Shown here: in pieces, positions 5,521 to 6,346 of the stretch
Position numbering within the stretch: the stretch's first letter is position 1
Layout: each line of letters opens with the position of its first letter
Assembly: GCA_900550005.1 (NCBI GenBank)
Contig: URQL01000102.1
Span: 1-6,346, forward strand
Source of the DNA: an uncultured Erysipelotrichaceae bacterium
Lineage (GTDB): Bacteria > Bacillota_I > Bacilli_A > Erysipelotrichales > Coprobacillaceae
Direction: 5' to 3'
DNA length: 6,346 nucleotides
Position numbers and translations under genes: made by a program
The notes under the pieces: generated by a model
What the model was told of the DNA's origin: nothing
Databases searched by the model: none
The model's input: the letters and a program-made list of their open reading frames with translations, nothing else

Positions 5521-6346
5521 TAATTATTACCTCCTACTACACTATCAATTTTACGCATCCAACGATTTGAATAATAATAAATAGTTAAAAGAATACTGCA
5601 TAACATCCATCCCATTGGGTAACTAAAGGCAACGAAATGCACTGATGGGAAGAATTTTGTTCCAATATAAAGTGAAATTTGTCTAAACACAACAAAACTA
5701 AATAACATGATTACCATAGGTGCATTGGAATCTCCTGCCCCACGCATTGCTCCAGCATAAATCTGGTTGAAACAAATAACAAAATAGAATGGTGAGAAAA
5801 TACGTAAGAAAATTTTTCCTGCAGCAATAACGTCCGCTTCATGTGAAAATACACCAAGAAGATTGACCCCAACCACATTAAGTAGAATAGATAAAACAAT
5901 GGTTACACCAACAGATAATTTTAAAGATGTACTTACTCCTTGTTTAGCACGATCAATTTGTTTAGCTCCTAAGTTTTGTCCTACAAAGGTAGTTGAAGCT
6001 AAAGCGATACTTTGTACTGGAAGTAAAACGAATTGATCAATTTTAACATAGGATGACCACCCTGCCATAACAGAAGATCCAAACACATTGACATACCCTT
6101 GAACAAAAATGTTTGAAAAGGCTGTGATAGATTGTTGTAAACCAGCAGGTAAACCAATTTGTAACATCTTTGTAAATAAAGATTTGTGAAGTTTAATGTC
6201 TTTAAGAACTAAACGATAAGCTTCTTTAGATTTAACAAGCAAATATAAAACAAGAATAGCCGATAAAGCTTGGGCAGTAATTGTCGCTAAAGCAACTCCT
6301 GCAACCCCTAATTTAAACACAATAACAAAGACTAAGTCTAATATTG
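5520..6346 (-). CDS. MATE-family efflux transporter, N-terminal part missing (window edge)
   Basis: The last 274 codons of a multidrug/toxin extrusion antiporter are visible. The frame is open to the right edge (it begins ILDLVFVIVFKLGVAG), so the GTG at 6320 is not the real start. Full MATE proteins have about 450 residues and 12 membrane helices; roughly the C-terminal 60% is here. Family landmarks are GLPAGLQQ opening the second six-helix bundle, the VGQNLGA loop, and AMRGAGDS in the late loop region, with several hydrophobic helices between them. Such proteins export cationic drugs or metabolites in exchange for Na+ or H+ across the cytoplasmic membrane. The substrate cannot be read from the sequence. 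The stop codon at 5520-5522 overlaps the start of the hydrolase gene, so the two are one operon whose promoter lies outside the window. Confidence 0.94.
   Translation of the reverse strand, partial: ILDLVFVIVFKLGVAGVALATITAQALSAILVLYLLVKSKEAYRLVLKDIKLHKSLFTKMLQIGLPAGLQQSITAFSNIFVQGYVNVFGSSVMAGWSSYVKIDQFVLLPVQSIALASTTFVGQNLGAKQIDRAKQGVSTSLKLSVGVTIVLSILLNVVGVNLLGVFSHEADVIAAGKIFLRIFSPFYFVICFNQIYAGAMRGAGDSNAPMVIMLFSFVVFRQISLYIGTKFFPSVHFVAFSYPMGWMLCSILLTIYYYSNRWMRKIDSVVGGNN
5529..5535 (-). promoter_or_regulatory. Ribosome binding site of the MBL-fold hydrolase, inside the MATE gene
   Basis: AGGAGGT on the minus strand, eight bases before the ATG at 5520 and inside the last codons of the MATE gene. 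With the TAATG stop/start overlap it fixes the hydrolase start and indicates coupled translation of the two genes. Confidence 0.88.

Noticed and set aside
5711..5899. Minus-strand open frame of 62 codons
   Set aside because: It is an out-of-frame reading inside the MATE gene, whose frame carries clear family motifs throughout.
6318..6320. GTG at 6320 as the start of the MATE gene
   Set aside because: The frame stays open and MATE-like up to the window edge, and a start here would remove the first half of the transporter.
1..6346. CRISPR array, tRNA or rRNA gene, insertion sequence or prophage attachment site
   Set aside because: No spaced short repeats, cloverleaf, rRNA segment, transposase or terminal inverted repeats were seen; the only long repeat is the lipoprotein duplication.

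Overview
The window is A+T-rich bacterial DNA with every supported gene on the minus strand, so transcription runs from high to low coordinates. Low G+C, strong AGGAGG-type ribosome binding sites, factor-independent terminators, a lipobox lipoprotein and the protein families present point to a Gram-positive Bacillota. The gut-type Erysipelotrichales/Coprobacillaceae are a plausible but unproven guess. TGG encodes Trp and TGA is used as a stop, which argues against Mycoplasma-type codes.

Layout in transcription order: (1) 6346-5520, the C-terminal part of a MATE-family multidrug/cation antiporter, cut by the window edge. Its stop overlaps the start of (2) 5520-4744, a complete metallo-beta-lactamase-fold hydrolase, followed by a clear terminator (4709-4740). 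(3) 4623-4132, a 163-residue protein of unknown function forming its own unit, with a near-consensus promoter (4647-4675) and a hairpin terminator (4091-4124). (4) A separate operon, probably started by a promoter near 4040-4067: a 680-residue two-halved FtsX/MacB-like ABC permease of the bacteriocin-associated DUF1430 type (3925-1883), its ATPase of the lactococcin-972 type (1896-1261, overlapping the permease by 14 bases), then two tandem paralogous lipoproteins (1245-388 complete; 373-1 cut by the left edge).

The most interesting part is (4). The ABC pair resembles those beside lactococcin 972-like bacteriocins, where export or immunity is proposed. No bacteriocin precursor is visible here; instead the pair is followed by two near-identical surface lipoproteins. 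These arose by an in-frame 872-base tandem duplication that copied the ribosome binding site too. They are about 87% identical in DNA over the visible 388 bases, but the differences concentrate in one block (residues 67-88) while a neighbouring Cys-containing block is nearly invariant. The lipoproteins look faintly like the extracytoplasmic core domain of MacB-type permeases detached from its membrane part. A working hypothesis is that they are lipid-anchored sensor, capture or immunity partners of the ABC transporter. The right half (MATE plus hydrolase) looks like ordinary chromosomal background; a spot count of two 60-base lines gave 15 G/C at 2401-2460 and 22 G/C at 5101-5160, so the ABC operon may be of different origin.
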